Shown in pieces: positions 26,698 through 37,139 of a stretch of 64,000 nt of DNA. Origin of the DNA: Ramlibacter humi (GTDB lineage: Bacteria > Pseudomonadota > Gammaproteobacteria > Burkholderiales > Burkholderiaceae_C); NCBI RefSeq assembly GCF_004681975.1, contig NZ_SMLK01000004.1:62001-126000 (forward strand), in the 5' to 3' direction. The notes under the pieces are model-generated. The model saw only the letters and a program-made list of their open reading frames with translations. It was not told where the DNA came from and searched no databases. How positions within the stretch are numbered: position 1 is the stretch's first letter; every line of letters starts with the position of its first letter. Position numbers and translations under genes: made by a program.

Positions 26698-27648
26698 TCA
26701 GCTCCTGGCCTGCTCGAGCACCGAGGCAATGGTGCGTTCGGCCAGCGGCAGCTTGAAGGCGTTGTGTTCCGTGGGGCGCGCATCCGCGAACAGGCGGTCC
26801 GCGGCGGCCTTCGCGCCGCGCGGCAACTCGGCATCGGCGGCTTCGACGCGCCACGGCTTGTGGGCGACACCGCCCAATGCCACGCAGCCCGTGCCATCGC
26901 GCTGCACGATCGCGGCGACCGACACCAGCGCGAACGCATACGAAGCCCGGTCGCGCACCTTGTGATACAGCTGCCGTCCCCCCGCGGGCCGCGGCAGCAC
27001 CACGGAGGTGATCAGCTCGCCGGGCTCCAGCGTGGTGTCCACGTGCGGCTCGTTGCCGGGCAGGCGGTGGAAGTCGGCGATGGGGATCACGCGCGATCGG
27101 CCCGCGGCGTTCGTGGTCTCCACCGTGGCGTCGAGCACCCGCATGGCCACGGCCATGTCGCTCGGGTGCGTGGCGATGCACGCGCCGCTGCCGCCCACCA
27201 CCGCGTGCTGGCGGCTGTAGCCGCCGATGGCGGAACAGCCGCTGCCCGGCTGGCGCTTGTTGCACGGCATGTTGCCGTCGTAGAAGTACGGGCAGCGCGT
27301 GCGCTGCAGCAGATTGCCGGCCGTGGTCGCCATGTTGCGCAACTGGCCCGACGCGCCGGCGACGAGCGCGCGCGCCAGCACACCGTAGTCGCGCCGCACG
27401 GTGGCATCGGTGGCGAGGTCGGCATTGCGCACCAGGGCGCCGATGCGCAGGCCGCCGTCGACGGTGCGCTCGATGCGATCCAGCCCGATGCCGTTGATGT
27501 CGACCAGGTGCACCGGCGCCTCGATCTGCAGCTTCATCAGGTCCAGCAGGTTGGTGCCGCCGGCGACGAATTTGGCGCCGGGCCGCGCCGCTACGGCCGC
27601 CGCGGCTTGCGCGGGCGTGGTGGCCCGCTCGTAGCTGAAGGCTTTCAT
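26698..27648 (-). CDS. paoB: Mo-hydroxylase FAD subunit (PaoB/YagS-like)
   Basis: A 316-residue FAD-binding subunit. FAD-contact motifs are [15 protein letters not shown] (about 25-39) and [20 protein letters not shown]; it also has the Cys-rich insert [20 protein letters not shown] (about 121-140) that carries a 4Fe-4S cluster in E. coli PaoB. The ATG at 27648 overlaps the stop of the iron-sulphur subunit by four bases, indicating translational coupling. It is the electron relay between 2Fe-2S clusters and FAD in the complex. Confidence 0.92.
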   Translation of the reverse strand: MKAFSYERATTPAQAAAAVAARPGAKFVAGGTNLLDLMKLQIEAPVHLVDINGIGLDRIERTVDGGLRIGALVRNADLATDATVRRDYGVLARALVAGASGQLRNMATTAGNLLQRTRCPYFYDGNMPCNKRQPGSGCSAIGGYSRQHAVVGGSGACIATHPSDMAVAMRVLDATVETTNAAGRSRVIPIADFHRLPGNEPHVDTTLEPGELITSVVLPRPAGGRQLYHKVRDRASYAFALVSVAAIVQRDGTGCVALGGVAHKPWRVEAADAELPRGAKAAADRLFADARPTEHNAFKLPLAERTIASVLEQARS

Positions 27649-28280
27649 GCTTTCACTCCCGCCACTTCGCCGATCGCCTCGGCGATGTTGGAGTAGGCGC
27701 CGCAGCGGCAGAGGTTGCCGCTCATGCGCTCGCGCAGTTCGGCGGGCGAGAGCAGCGGGCGCGCGGCGATGTCGGCCGCCGCGTGGCTGGGCACGCCGCG
27801 CCGGATCTCGTCGAGCATGCCGACCGCCGAGCAGATCTGGCCCGGCGTGCAGTAGCCGCACTGGAAGCCATCGTGCCTGACGAAAGCGGCCTGCATCGGG
27901 TGCGGCCGCGCCGGCGTGCCCAGGCCTTCGATCGTGGTGACCTTCGCGCCCTGGTTCATCACGGCGAGCGTGAGGCACGACACGGTGCGGCGGCCGTTGA
28001 CCAGCACGGTGCAGGCGCCGCACTGGCCCTGGTCGCAGCCCTTCTTGGTGCCCGTCAGGTGCAGGTGTTCGCGCAGCGCATCGAGCAGCGTGGTCCGCGT
28101 GTCCAGTTCGAGCGTGCGCTGCATGCCGTTCACGTCCAGCGTGACCGGCGCCATCGCGGGCGGCGGCTCTGCGGGAACGCCCTGCGCCGATGCGGTGGCC
28201 GGCAGCGTCGTCGCGGCCGAGGCGGCGCCCGCGATGAGAAGGTCGCGCCGCGTGAGGGGGAGATCGTCTTGGAAGTTCAT
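27645..28280 (-). CDS. paoA: Mo-hydroxylase 2Fe-2S subunit with Tat signal (PaoA/YagT-like)
   Basis: A 211-residue iron-sulphur subunit. The N-terminus has a Tat signal (TRRDLLIAG followed by an Ala-rich stretch ending ASA), so the folded heterotrimer is exported by hitch-hiking. The plant-type 2Fe-2S site is [11 protein letters not shown] plus a later Cys (about 83-105), and the second cluster uses CGYCTPGQ and CRCGAY. It is the first gene of the paoABC operon. About 230 bases upstream separate it from the aldo/keto reductase gene on the same strand. Confidence 0.93.
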   Translation of the reverse strand: MNFQDDLPLTRRDLLIAGAASAATTLPATASAQGVPAEPPPAMAPVTLDVNGMQRTLELDTRTTLLDALREHLHLTGTKKGCDQGQCGACTVLVNGRRTVSCLTLAVMNQGAKVTTIEGLGTPARPHPMQAAFVRHDGFQCGYCTPGQICSAVGMLDEIRRGVPSHAAADIAARPLLSPAELRERMSGNLCRCGAYSNIAEAIGEVAGVKA

Positions 28281-28511
28281 CGGTCGGTCCTGCGCATTCC
28301 GTGGTGAATTCAGGCGCTTGAAGGGCGCGAGCTTGGTTGAGGCGCGCCATCCGCGGTGTAGGCACGCGGAGGTCGAGTGCGTCGGAGGATGGTAGGAGCG
28401 GGCCCTCGCCGCAGACGCGCCTGTCGCGGCATGGGCTTATGAGTCGGGTCGATCAATCCGGGGCCCTGGCTCAGCCGGCCGCGCGGGCAGCGACCCGGGT
28501 GGTCGTGCAGG

Positions 28512-29372
<861 letters not shown>

Positions 29373-29378
29373 CTAGGC

Positions 29379-29393
29379 CTCACTGCCAGTGAG
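29379..29393. promoter_or_regulatory. palindrome in AKR/LysR divergent promoter
   Basis: CTCACTG-C-CAGTGAG is a perfect 7+1+7 dyad in the 86-base space between the divergent aldo/keto reductase and LysR genes. Position and symmetry fit a LysR-type operator (family inference); the spacing contains the T-N11-A type symmetry expected of such sites. Confidence 0.55.
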
Positions 29394-29449
29394 CACTAGC
29401 CGTCGACGGCTTGAAGGATTCACAAGCGAAACTTGATAATTGACCCCGC

Positions 29450-30424
29450 ATGCCCATCAATGAACTCCGTTCAATCACCGTCTTCGCGAAAACCGCCGAG
29501 CTGGGCAGCTTGCGCAAGGCGGCTGACGCGCAAGGCATGACGCCGCAGGCGGCGAGCCAAGCTTTGGCGCAGCTGGAGCAGCACCTGGGCGTGCGCTTGT
29601 TCCACCGCACCACGCGCAGCATGGCGCTCACCGACGAAGGCAGGCAGTTGCTGGACACCGCCGTGCCGGCATTGGCCGCGCTGCAGCGCTCGCTGGCCGC
29701 CACCCGGCGCGCCAGGGACGAGATCGCGGGCCCGATGCGGATCGTCGCGCCACGTTCCGCGCTCCAGCCCGCCTTGTGGCCGGTGCTCGACGAGTTCTGC
29801 AGGCGGTACCCCGAGGTTCAGCCGGACGTGGAGCTCGACGACCGGATCGGCAACTGGGTCGAGGACCGGGTGGACGTGGGTTTCCGCATCGGCGCCTCTC
29901 CGGCGGAAGGTGTCGTCGCGCGCAGGCTGTTTCCGCTGCAATTGATCATCTGCGCCGCGCCCGCCTACCTGGCCCGGCACGGCGCCCCCGACACGCTTGC
30001 GGCGCTCGCGGCCCACCGCTGCACCGCGTTCCGCAGTCCGGGCACCAGGCGCCTGGTGCCCTGGTACGTGAAGGAGGGGGACACCGTGATGCCGCAGCAA
30101 GTCGTTCCCGCGCTCTGCGTGAACGACGAAGCCCTGGAAACCGAAGCGGTGCTGGCGGGACATGCCATCGGGATGCTCACCGCCATCGCGGCCGCTTCAC
30201 ACATCCGAGCCGGCCGTCTCGTTCCCCTGCTGGTCAAGCACATGTCGGACCAATCCAGCGTCTTCCTCTACTACGGAAGCCGCGCGGCGCAGCCGGCCCG
30301 CGTGCGGGCATTCATCGACCTGGCCGTCGAACGCCTGGCCAACACCGCGGAGTTCGTGCTGGGATCCGCGGAGCTTGCCGATGCGGAGAGGAAGGGACGG
30401 TCCACCCTTCGGCGAAGGCGCTGA
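29450..30424 (+). CDS. LysR-family transcriptional regulator
   Basis: A 324-residue LysR regulator with N-terminal winged helix (ITVFAKTAELGSLRKAADAQ, TPQAASQALAQLEQHLGVRL, RTTRSMALTDEG) and effector-binding domain. It is of the CrgA/DhcR-like subgroup that often controls oxidoreductases. It is transcribed away from the aldo/keto reductase gene at 28512-29363 and probably regulates it and itself through the 29379-29393 dyad. The C-terminus is extended and Arg-rich compared with the usual about 300 residues. Confidence 0.93.
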   Translation: MPINELRSITVFAKTAELGSLRKAADAQGMTPQAASQALAQLEQHLGVRLFHRTTRSMALTDEGRQLLDTAVPALAALQRSLAATRRARDEIAGPMRIVAPRSALQPALWPVLDEFCRRYPEVQPDVELDDRIGNWVEDRVDVGFRIGASPAEGVVARRLFPLQLIICAAPAYLARHGAPDTLAALAAHRCTAFRSPGTRRLVPWYVKEGDTVMPQQVVPALCVNDEALETEAVLAGHAIGMLTAIAAASHIRAGRLVPLLVKHMSDQSSVFLYYGSRAAQPARVRAFIDLAVERLANTAEFVLGSAELADAERKGRSTLRRRR

Positions 30425-30481
30425 GACCGCCCCCGGACGGCCTCACGTGCTGCGTCGTGGAAGCCGGCCGGCGCTGGCGCT

Positions 30482-31372
30482 TCAATCGCCGTGCCGGATG
30501 GCGTCGATCACCACGCGCATCGCGCGCGAGGAATGGCGGTGGCTCGGGTAGTAGGCGTGCAGGCCCGGGAACGTGGGGCAGCAGTCCTGCATCACGCTGC
30601 GCAGGCGGCCCGCTTCCACCAGCGGCTGCGTCAGGTGGCGCGGCAGGAAAGCCAGCCCCTGGCCAGCCAGCGCCGCGTTCAGCAGCTGGTACGCGCCGTT
30701 GAACGTCATCTGCCCCGTGACGCGGGCCTCGACGGGCTTGCCGTCCTGGAGCAGCTCCCACGCGTAGTTGCCGCCCGACGCGAGCCGCAGGTTGATGCAG
30801 TTGTGCCGCGCGAGGTCCTGCACCGCCAGCGGCACGCGATGCGTTTCGAAGTAGCCGGGCGCCGCGACGATGCTCATCGGCTCGCCGGCCGTCAGGCGCA
30901 CGGCCACCATGTCCTTCTGCACCTGGTCGCCGTAGCGCACCCCGATGTCGTAGCGCTCCGCCGCGATGTCCACCAGCCGGTAGTCGGTGTGAAGCTCGAC
31001 ACGGAGGTCGGGGTACTGGGCCAGCACCTTCGCCAGCCGCGGCCACAGCACCGCATCGATCGCCACGTCGGTGGCGGTGATGCGGATCGTGCCCGCCACC
31101 TTGTCGCCCAGCTCGCTGACCGCGGCGACTTCCGCCTCGATCTCCTCCAGCCGGGGCGCCACGGTCTGCAACAGGCGCTGGCCGGCGTCGGTGGGCGAGA
31201 CGCTGCGCGTGGTGCGGGTCAGCAGGCGCACGCCCAGGCGCGTCTCCAGCGCGCGCACCGTGTGGCTCAGCGCCGACTGCGACACGCCGAGCTTCGCGGC
31301 CGCGCGCGTGAAGCTGCGCTCCTGCGCAACGGCCAGGAAGGCGAGCAGGTCGTTGAGGGTCTCGCGCGGCAA
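30482..31372 (-). CDS. LysR-family transcriptional regulator
   Basis: A 296-residue LysR regulator: winged helix (LLAFLAVAQERSFTRAAAKL, VSQSALSHTVRALETRLGVR, RTTRSVSPTDAG) and substrate-binding domain. The start is a TTG at 31372, the only start that gives the family's normal N-terminus; no ATG or GTG is nearby. It faces the SDR remnant and the cupin/CMD pair across about 300 bases and is their likely regulator; in related genomes such LysR genes lie divergent to an SDR-cupin group (family recollection). Confidence 0.92.
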   Translation of the reverse strand: MPRETLNDLLAFLAVAQERSFTRAAAKLGVSQSALSHTVRALETRLGVRLLTRTTRSVSPTDAGQRLLQTVAPRLEEIEAEVAAVSELGDKVAGTIRITATDVAIDAVLWPRLAKVLAQYPDLRVELHTDYRLVDIAAERYDIGVRYGDQVQKDMVAVRLTAGEPMSIVAAPGYFETHRVPLAVQDLARHNCINLRLASGGNYAWELLQDGKPVEARVTGQMTFNGAYQLLNAALAGQGLAFLPRHLTQPLVEAGRLRSVMQDCCPTFPGLHAYYPSHRHSSRAMRVVIDAIRHGD

Positions 31373-31497
31373 TGTCGGTCGATGGAAGAGGATGGCTCGC
31401 CGATTCTAGGCAGGGGCGTGCATTCATGAGCGCGCCTCATGAGGCCATGCCGGCAGCCCGCTCTCCTTCAACGGCTTCGGGGCCTACGATGGTTTCC

Positions 31498-31638
31498 ATG
31501 AAAGACGTCGTCGTCGTCATCGGCCCCGGCCAGATCGGCCAGGTCATCGCCTGCCAGCTCGCGAAACGCGGCAACGTGCTGCGCGTGAAGGCGGCGCACT
31601 GATACGGCGAGCTCGCGCCCGGCGCGAGCGCCGGCTGA
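31498..31638 (+). pseudogene. remnant of a short-chain dehydrogenase: N- and C-terminal ends fused
   Basis: The frame from ATG 31498 encodes MKDVVVVIGPGQIGQ, the NAD(P)-binding glycine motif of an SDR subfamily, but stops at TGA 31600 after 34 codons. Reading through that TGA in the same frame gives YGELAP and a second stop at 31636. SDRs of this type commonly end ...AAYWYGELAP, so the in-frame TGA would replace a Trp codon. The simplest reading is a large internal deletion that joined the first about 28 codons to the last dozen, plus a nonsense change. It sits where an intact SDR would be expected, before the cupin gene. Confidence 0.65.
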
Positions 31639-31669
31639 TGCACATCCATCCCGGCACAGGAGCAGCACC

Positions 31670-32074
31670 ATGGAACTGAAACGCGCAGGATCGCAACCGT
31701 CCACCAAGGGCCCCGCCGAGTGGTTCACCGGCACGGTCCGCATCGACCCGCTGAACGCGCCCCCTGCACCGGCCCGCCATTCGTGCGCCGCCGTGACGTT
31801 CGAGCCCGGCGCGCGGTCCAACTGGCACACCCATCCACTCGGGCAGACGCTCATCGTCACCGCCGGGTGCGGATGGACGCAGTGCGAAGGCGAGGATATC
31901 GTGGAGATCCGCGCCGGCGACGTCATCTGGTGCCCGCCCGGCCACAAGCACTGGCACGGCGCCACGCCGACCACCGCGATGACGCACATCGCGATCCAGG
32001 AAGCGCTGGACGGCAGGAACGTCGTGTGGATGGAGAAGGTGACCGACGAGCAGTACCGCGGGCGCAGACCATGA
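31670..32074 (+). CDS. cupin-domain protein
   Basis: A 134-residue single-domain cupin. Motif 1 is [20 protein letters not shown] (about 47-66) and motif 2 is [15 protein letters not shown] (about 83-97), supplying the His/Glu-type metal ligands. The family includes manganese-dependent hydroxynitrile lyases and carboxymuconolactone-associated cupins. An AGGAG precedes the ATG. It overlaps the next gene by four bases (ATGA), so the cupin and the CMD protein are made together. Confidence 0.9.
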   Translation: MELKRAGSQPSTKGPAEWFTGTVRIDPLNAPPAPARHSCAAVTFEPGARSNWHTHPLGQTLIVTAGCGWTQCEGEDIVEIRAGDVIWCPPGHKHWHGATPTTAMTHIAIQEALDGRNVVWMEKVTDEQYRGRRP

Positions 32075-32715
32075 CCTCCGACGCGCTGCTCTCACGCAAG
32101 CAGGAAGCGATCGCCCCCATCGGCGCCACCATGGCGACCGGCGACATGCCGCGGCTGAACACGGCCCTGAACGAGGGGCTGGACGCCGGCCTCACGGTCA
32201 GTGACGCCAGGGAGATCCTGGTGCAGCTCTATGCGTACGCCGGCTTTCCGCGCAGCCTCAACGCGCTTGGCGAACTGATGAAGGTCCTGGACGCGCGCAA
32301 GCAGCGTGGCGTGCAGGACGCCCCCGGGCGCGACCCAGCGCCGGTGCCCAGGGGCCAGGAACTGCTCGCGGCCGGCACCGCCAACCAGACCCGGCTTTCC
32401 GGCGCGCCGGTCAAGGGACCGTTGTTCGAGTTCGCGCCCGCGATCGACCAGTTCCTGAAGGCTCACCTGTTCGGGGACATCTTCGGCCGGGACAACCTCG
32501 ACTGGCCCAGCCGCGAGCTGGCGACCGTGGGCGCGCTCGCCGCGCTGGCCGGCGTCGAGTCGCAACTGCAGTCCCACGTGCGGATCGGCATGAACGCCGG
32601 ACTCACGGCGGGGCAATTGCGCGGCGCCGCGGACGCGCTTGCGCGAAGGGGGCTCGCCGAAGCAGCGCAGCGGGCGCACACGGCGCTGGACCAAGCCGCG
32701 CAAGCGCCGAGGTAA
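32071..32715 (+). CDS. carboxymuconolactone decarboxylase-family protein
   Basis: A 214-residue, all-helical protein with two CMD/AhpD-like repeats (about 20-75 and 120-200). The second has [20 protein letters not shown], then [15 protein letters not shown]. The CxxC of AhpD peroxidases is absent, so a thiol-peroxidase role is unlikely. Start in an ATGA overlap with the cupin gene. The pair plausibly acts on a small organic acid or ring-cleavage product, but the substrate is not deducible. Confidence 0.9.
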   Translation: MTSDALLSRKQEAIAPIGATMATGDMPRLNTALNEGLDAGLTVSDAREILVQLYAYAGFPRSLNALGELMKVLDARKQRGVQDAPGRDPAPVPRGQELLAAGTANQTRLSGAPVKGPLFEFAPAIDQFLKAHLFGDIFGRDNLDWPSRELATVGALAALAGVESQLQSHVRIGMNAGLTAGQLRGAADALARRGLAEAAQRAHTALDQAAQAPR

Positions 32716-32825
32716 GCGCCGCCCCGGAGGCGGCCCCTTCCGGTGCCGATGTCGGTGCCTGCCCGACGGCGAAGCGCGCCGCAGGCCTTCCCGCCATCCG
32801 GCGGCGGCCCGGAGAATGTCATGGC

Positions 32826-33227
32826 ATGGACCCGGCGGAAGACCTAGTGGCGCTGCGCTCGCGTGTCTCGGCGCTTGTCGAACAGGAGAGCGGCCTGCTG
32901 AACCAGGCCTTCGAACTCAGCCGCGCCGGCGGCGACCGTCGCGGCGTCGATGCGCTGTTCGCGCAAGTGCAGGCCATCCAGGTCGAACGCGGCGCCTTGA
33001 AGAAGCGCATCGGTGAGGTCCTGGGCACGCAACGGCTGCACATGGCTTCGGAGGTGTGGCGGCCCGGCGTCTACGACTATCGCCCGGCAGGCGGCGGCGA
33101 CAGTGTGCGCGTTCGCGTGACGGCCGATGCGCTGGGCCTGCAGGCCGCGATGCCCGACCGCCGCGAGCCTGTGCGGCTGGAGACGCTGAACGGCATGTTC
33201 GACGGGCCCCTGGCGGTGGACACTTGA
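32826..33227 (+). CDS. protein of unknown function
   Basis: A 133-residue cytoplasmic protein: the first about 65 residues form an amphipathic, coiled-coil-like helical region (LRSRVSALVEQESGLLNQAF ... QVQAIQVERGALKKRIGEVL), followed by a short beta-rich part (VWRPGVYDYRPAGGGDSVRV). No membrane segment or catalytic motif. It starts 110 bases after the CMD gene and precedes pirin by 51 bases; co-transcription is possible. Confidence 0.6.
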   Translation: MDPAEDLVALRSRVSALVEQESGLLNQAFELSRAGGDRRGVDALFAQVQAIQVERGALKKRIGEVLGTQRLHMASEVWRPGVYDYRPAGGGDSVRVRVTADALGLQAAMPDRREPVRLETLNGMFDGPLAVDT

Positions 33228-33278
33228 GGGCCGCGCGGGCACCCTTGTCGCCCGCGTTCGCGCCCCCATTTGTCTGCC

Positions 33279-34298
33279 ATGACCACCTCACCCGTCCTGC
33301 GCCGCTTCCCGCTGGGCTTCGTCTGGCCCACCATCGACCCGTTCCTGTTCTGCGTGCACCACGTGGACAACTACCCGGCTGCGAATGGCCAGCTCGGCCC
33401 GCAGGCCTCGCTGGAAGGCCGCCCGCTCGGCAACGACTTCAGTGGCCAGGACGGCTGGAACATGTACCACGGCGAGGAAGTGCCCGGCTTCCCGGGCCAC
33501 CCGCACCGCGGCTTCGAGACCGTCACGGTCATGCGCCAGGGCTTGGTCGACCATGCCGATTCGCTGGGCGCCGCCGCGCGCTACGGCAACGGCGACGTGC
33601 AGTGGCTCACCGCGGGCCGGGGTGTCGTGCACTCCGAGATGTTCCCGCTGCTGCGCGAAGACCAGGGCAATCCGGCCGAGCTGTTCCAGATCTGGCTGAA
33701 CCTGCCCGCCGCCTCGAAGATGGCCGACCCGGCGTTCAGCATGTTCTGGGCGGATCGCGTGCCTGAGCTCGTGGCCGGCGACAGCGCGGGCAGGAAGACG
33801 GTCGTGCGCGTCGTGGCCGGCGCGCTGGAAGGCGCGGGCGCACCGCTGCCGCCGCCGAAAGACTCGTGGGCCTCGCGCGCCGATGCCGACGTCGCGATCT
33901 GGACCCTCCGCATGGAGCCGGGCGCGAAGTGGACGGTGCCTGCGACAAAGCGAACCGGGACGCGCCGCGCGCTGTACCTGTTCAGCGGCAATGCGCGCGT
34001 CGCGGGCGAGCCGTTCGAGTCGGGCACCGGCCTGGAGCTCGCGTCCACCGCGGACGTCGAGCTGGTGGCCGGTGAAAGCGGCGCCGAGTTCCTGCTGCTG
34101 CAGGGCCGGCCCATCGCCGAGCCGGTCGCGCAGCACGGCCCCTTCGTCATGAACACGAAGGCCGAGATCATGCAGGCGTTCCAGGACTACCAGCGCACGC
34201 AGTTCGGCGGCTGGCCCTGGGACAGCGCGGCGCCGGTGCACGGCCGTGAAGCGCAACGCTTCGCGCGCCACCCGGACGGCCGGGTAGAGACGCCGTAA
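33279..34298 (+). CDS. pirin-family protein
   Basis: A 339-residue pirin (bicupin). Metal ligands lie in [15 protein letters not shown] and the downstream [19 protein letters not shown]. Pirins act as quercetinases or redox-sensitive regulators. It is longer than typical 230-290-residue pirins because of an extended N-terminus ([20 protein letters not shown]) and C-terminal tail. ATG 33279 is preferred over a TTG nine bases upstream. It is flanked by Mo-hydroxylase genes downstream. Confidence 0.92.
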   Translation: MTTSPVLRRFPLGFVWPTIDPFLFCVHHVDNYPAANGQLGPQASLEGRPLGNDFSGQDGWNMYHGEEVPGFPGHPHRGFETVTVMRQGLVDHADSLGAAARYGNGDVQWLTAGRGVVHSEMFPLLREDQGNPAELFQIWLNLPAASKMADPAFSMFWADRVPELVAGDSAGRKTVVRVVAGALEGAGAPLPPPKDSWASRADADVAIWTLRMEPGAKWTVPATKRTGTRRALYLFSGNARVAGEPFESGTGLELASTADVELVAGESGAEFLLLQGRPIAEPVAQHGPFVMNTKAEIMQAFQDYQRTQFGGWPWDSAAPVHGREAQRFARHPDGRVETP

Positions 34299-34464
34299 CC
34301 GCGGGCCGGCCCTGCCCGGCCGCGTGCTCCTCCTCTCGCGGCCTGCGCCCATGCCGGGCAGGTCGCGCGATGGCGCGTTGGGAATGTGGATTGGCATGCA
34401 CGGCCACTGCCGCGGCAGGGGCCGGGCGCACCATGGCGCCACGCCACAGCCAAGGAGCGACACC

Positions 34465-34938
34465 ATGCCGGTCAGCCTCACCCTCAACGGCCAGCCCAGG
34501 AGCCTCGACGCGGATCCGCAGATGCCCCTGCTCTGGGCCATCCGCGAAACGGCGGGACTCACCGGCACCAAATTCGGCTGCGGCATCGCCGCCTGCGGCG
34601 CGTGCACGGTGCACGTCAACGGCGCGGCCGTGCGGTCCTGCGTGTACCCGCTCTCCGCGTGCGAAGGCGCCAAGGTCACCACGATCGAAGGCCTGGGCGG
34701 CGCGCACCTGGTGCAGCAGGCCTGGATCGCGGCGCAAGTGCCGCAGTGCGGCTATTGCCAGTCCGGGATGATCATGGCCGCCACCGCGCTGCTGGCGCAG
34801 AAGCCTTCGCCCAGCGACGCCGACATCGACGCGGCGATGACCAACATCTGCCGCTGCGGAACCTACCCGCGCGTGCGGCAGGCGATCCATGAAGCGGCGC
34901 GGGTGGCATCGGGTGCTTCCGCGAAGGTGACATCATGA
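34465..34938 (+). CDS. Mo-hydroxylase 2Fe-2S subunit (IorA-like)
   Basis: A 157-residue small subunit of the isoquinoline 1-oxidoreductase type. The first cluster site is [12 protein letters not shown] plus the Cys in [10 protein letters not shown]; the second uses CGYCQSG and CRCGTY. No signal peptide. AAGGAG at 34452-34457 sets the start. It overlaps the large-subunit gene by four bases (ATGA). With that subunit and no FAD subunit it forms the two-subunit Mo-hydroxylase architecture typical of IorAB. Confidence 0.92.
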   Translation: MPVSLTLNGQPRSLDADPQMPLLWAIRETAGLTGTKFGCGIAACGACTVHVNGAAVRSCVYPLSACEGAKVTTIEGLGGAHLVQQAWIAAQVPQCGYCQSGMIMAATALLAQKPSPSDADIDAAMTNICRCGTYPRVRQAIHEAARVASGASAKVTS

Positions 34939-37136
34939 AGCGCCGCACCTGGTTGATCGGAACGGGCGCCATCCTTGGCGGCGCGCTCGGTGTCGGCGTG
35001 CTCGGCGTGGCCGGGCGCGATGCCTATTTCGGCCGCCGCGCGCGGCAGATGGCCAAGCCGGCGCTGCTGGGCGGCTGGATCGGCATAGCCACGGACGACG
35101 TGGTCACCGTCTACGTGCCGCACTCGGACATGGGCCAAGGCTCGCTCACCGCGCTGGCCATGATGGCCGCCGAGGAACTCGATGCCGACTGGAAGCAGGT
35201 GCGCGCCGAGCAGGCGCCGGCCGACCCCGCTTTCGCCAACCGCTACTTCATCGAAGGCTTCCTGCTGAAAGGCAGGCAAGCGCCGGGCTTCGCGCGCGGC
35301 GGCGCGCTGCTGGCGTTCGGCGAGATCGGCCGGCTGGCGCACATGCAGGTGACGGGCGGCTCCGCGTCCGTGCGCTTCACCGGGCAGATGGGCCTGCGCG
35401 CCGCGGGCGCGGCCGCGCGCGAGATGCTGGCGCAGGCCGCCGCCGCGCAGTGGGGCGTGCCGCGCGCGGAACTCACCACGCAAGCCGGCACGGTGCGGCA
35501 CGCCGCCAGCGGACGGTCGTTGCGCTACGGCGAGCTCGCGCTTCGCGCGGCCGAGTCCGGCGCGCCCGGGCAGGTGGCGCTCAAGCAGCGAAGCGAGTTC
35601 CGCCTGGTGGGCACGGCGCCGCCGCGGCTGGACATCCCCGCCAAGGTGACGGGCCGCGCGCAGTACGGCATCGACGTCAGCCTGCCGGGCATGCTGGTGG
35701 CGACCGTGAAGGCGTCGCCCGTGCACGGCGAAAAGCTGGTGCAGGTGGACGAAGCGCCCGCCATCGCGGTGCGCGGCGTGCGCAAGGTGGTGAAGCTGCC
35801 CGAAGCGGTGGCCGTGGTCGCCGACGGCTACTGGGCCGCGCGCACCGGGCTCGACGCCTTGAAGCCGCAGTTCTCATCCGGACCCAACGCGCAGGTCACC
35901 AGCGACACGATCGCCGGCCGCTTCAACGCCGCGCTCGACGGCGGCGAGGGCAAGTCCGTCCACGCCGCGGGCGATGCGGCCAGGGTGAAAGGCACGCGCT
36001 TCTCCGCCACCTACGCCGTGCCCTTCCTGCATCACGCGACCATGGAGCCGATCAACGTCACCGCGCAGTGGCAGGACGGCAAGCTGAAGGCCTGGGGCAG
36101 CGAGCAGGACGCGCTGGGCGCGCGCGCCAACCTGGCCGACGTCAGCGGCCTGCCTATGGCCGACGTGCAGTTCACGCCGATGTCGGTGGGCGGCGGTTTC
36201 GGCCGCCGGTCCGCGCCGAAGAAGGACCACCTGGCGCAAGCCGTCGCCATCGCGAAGGTGGTCGCCCCCGCGCCCGTGAAGCTGATCTGGAGCCGCGAGG
36301 AAGACTTCGCGCAAGGCGCCTATCGCCCCGCCGTCACCACGCGCATCGAAGCGACGCTGGACGATGCGGGCCAGGTGCAGGCCTGGCAGCAGCGCTTCAT
36401 CGACACGCCCGAGCTGATCAACGAAGGCTTCCCCCTGCCCTACGCCATCGCCAACCAGAGCATGGTCGCCGTCCCCGTGCCCACGCACGTGCGCTACGGC
36501 GCGTGGCGCAGCGTCGCGCACAGCCAGCACGGGTTCTTCACCGAATCGTTCATCGACGAACTCGCCGAAGCGGCCCGGCAGGATCCGCTGGAGTTCCGCC
36601 GCAGGCACCTGCCGCCCGGCTCGCGGCACCTGCGCGTGCTGGACGAGGCCGCGCGCCGTGCCGCCTGGGGCGCACCGCTGCCCGCGGGGCACGCGCACGG
36701 CATCGCGCTGGTGGAAAGCTTCGGCAGCGTGGTGGCCGAAGTCATCGAGGCGTCGCTGGACCCCGGCGGCCTGCCGGCGGTGCACAAGGTCACGGCCGTG
36801 GTCGACTGCGGCTACGTGGTGCACGCCGACACCGCGGCGCAGCAGGTGCAGGGCGGCATCATCATGGGCCTGAGCGCGGCGCTGGGCGAGGCGATCACCA
36901 TCAAGGACGGCGCGGTCGCGCAGCACAGCTTCCCCGACTACCCGATCCTTCGCATGAACCAGGTGCCCGCGATCGACATCACGTTCGTCGAGAGCGACGG
37001 CCCTCTGGGCGGCCTGGGCGAAGTGGGCCTGCCGCCCGTCGCGCCGGCACTGGCGAACGCGATGCACGCGCTGACCGGGCGGCGCATGCGGTCGCTGCCG
37101 TTGCGCGGCGTGCGGAAGGACGCGTCGCCGGCGTAA
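34935..37136 (+). CDS. Mo-hydroxylase large subunit (IorB-like), membrane-anchored or exported
   Basis: A 733-residue molybdopterin-binding subunit. The N-terminus ([20 protein letters not shown]) is a twin-Arg-containing hydrophobic signal or anchor. Cofactor regions are [32 protein letters not shown], and the C-terminal [18 protein letters not shown], which carries the catalytic Glu position. IorB-type enzymes hydroxylate N-heteroaromatics or aldehydes and pass electrons to cytochrome c; the actual substrate is unknown. A different Mo-hydroxylase (paoABC) is encoded 7 kb away. Confidence 0.92.
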   Translation: MKRRTWLIGTGAILGGALGVGVLGVAGRDAYFGRRARQMAKPALLGGWIGIATDDVVTVYVPHSDMGQGSLTALAMMAAEELDADWKQVRAEQAPADPAFANRYFIEGFLLKGRQAPGFARGGALLAFGEIGRLAHMQVTGGSASVRFTGQMGLRAAGAAAREMLAQAAAAQWGVPRAELTTQAGTVRHAASGRSLRYGELALRAAESGAPGQVALKQRSEFRLVGTAPPRLDIPAKVTGRAQYGIDVSLPGMLVATVKASPVHGEKLVQVDEAPAIAVRGVRKVVKLPEAVAVVADGYWAARTGLDALKPQFSSGPNAQVTSDTIAGRFNAALDGGEGKSVHAAGDAARVKGTRFSATYAVPFLHHATMEPINVTAQWQDGKLKAWGSEQDALGARANLADVSGLPMADVQFTPMSVGGGFGRRSAPKKDHLAQAVAIAKVVAPAPVKLIWSREEDFAQGAYRPAVTTRIEATLDDAGQVQAWQQRFIDTPELINEGFPLPYAIANQSMVAVPVPTHVRYGAWRSVAHSQHGFFTESFIDELAEAARQDPLEFRRRHLPPGSRHLRVLDEAARRAAWGAPLPAGHAHGIALVESFGSVVAEVIEASLDPGGLPAVHKVTAVVDCGYVVHADTAAQQVQGGIIMGLSAALGEAITIKDGAVAQHSFPDYPILRMNQVPAIDITFVESDGPLGGLGEVGLPPVAPALANAMHALTGRRMRSLPLRGVRKDASPA

Positions 37137-37139
37137 GCG

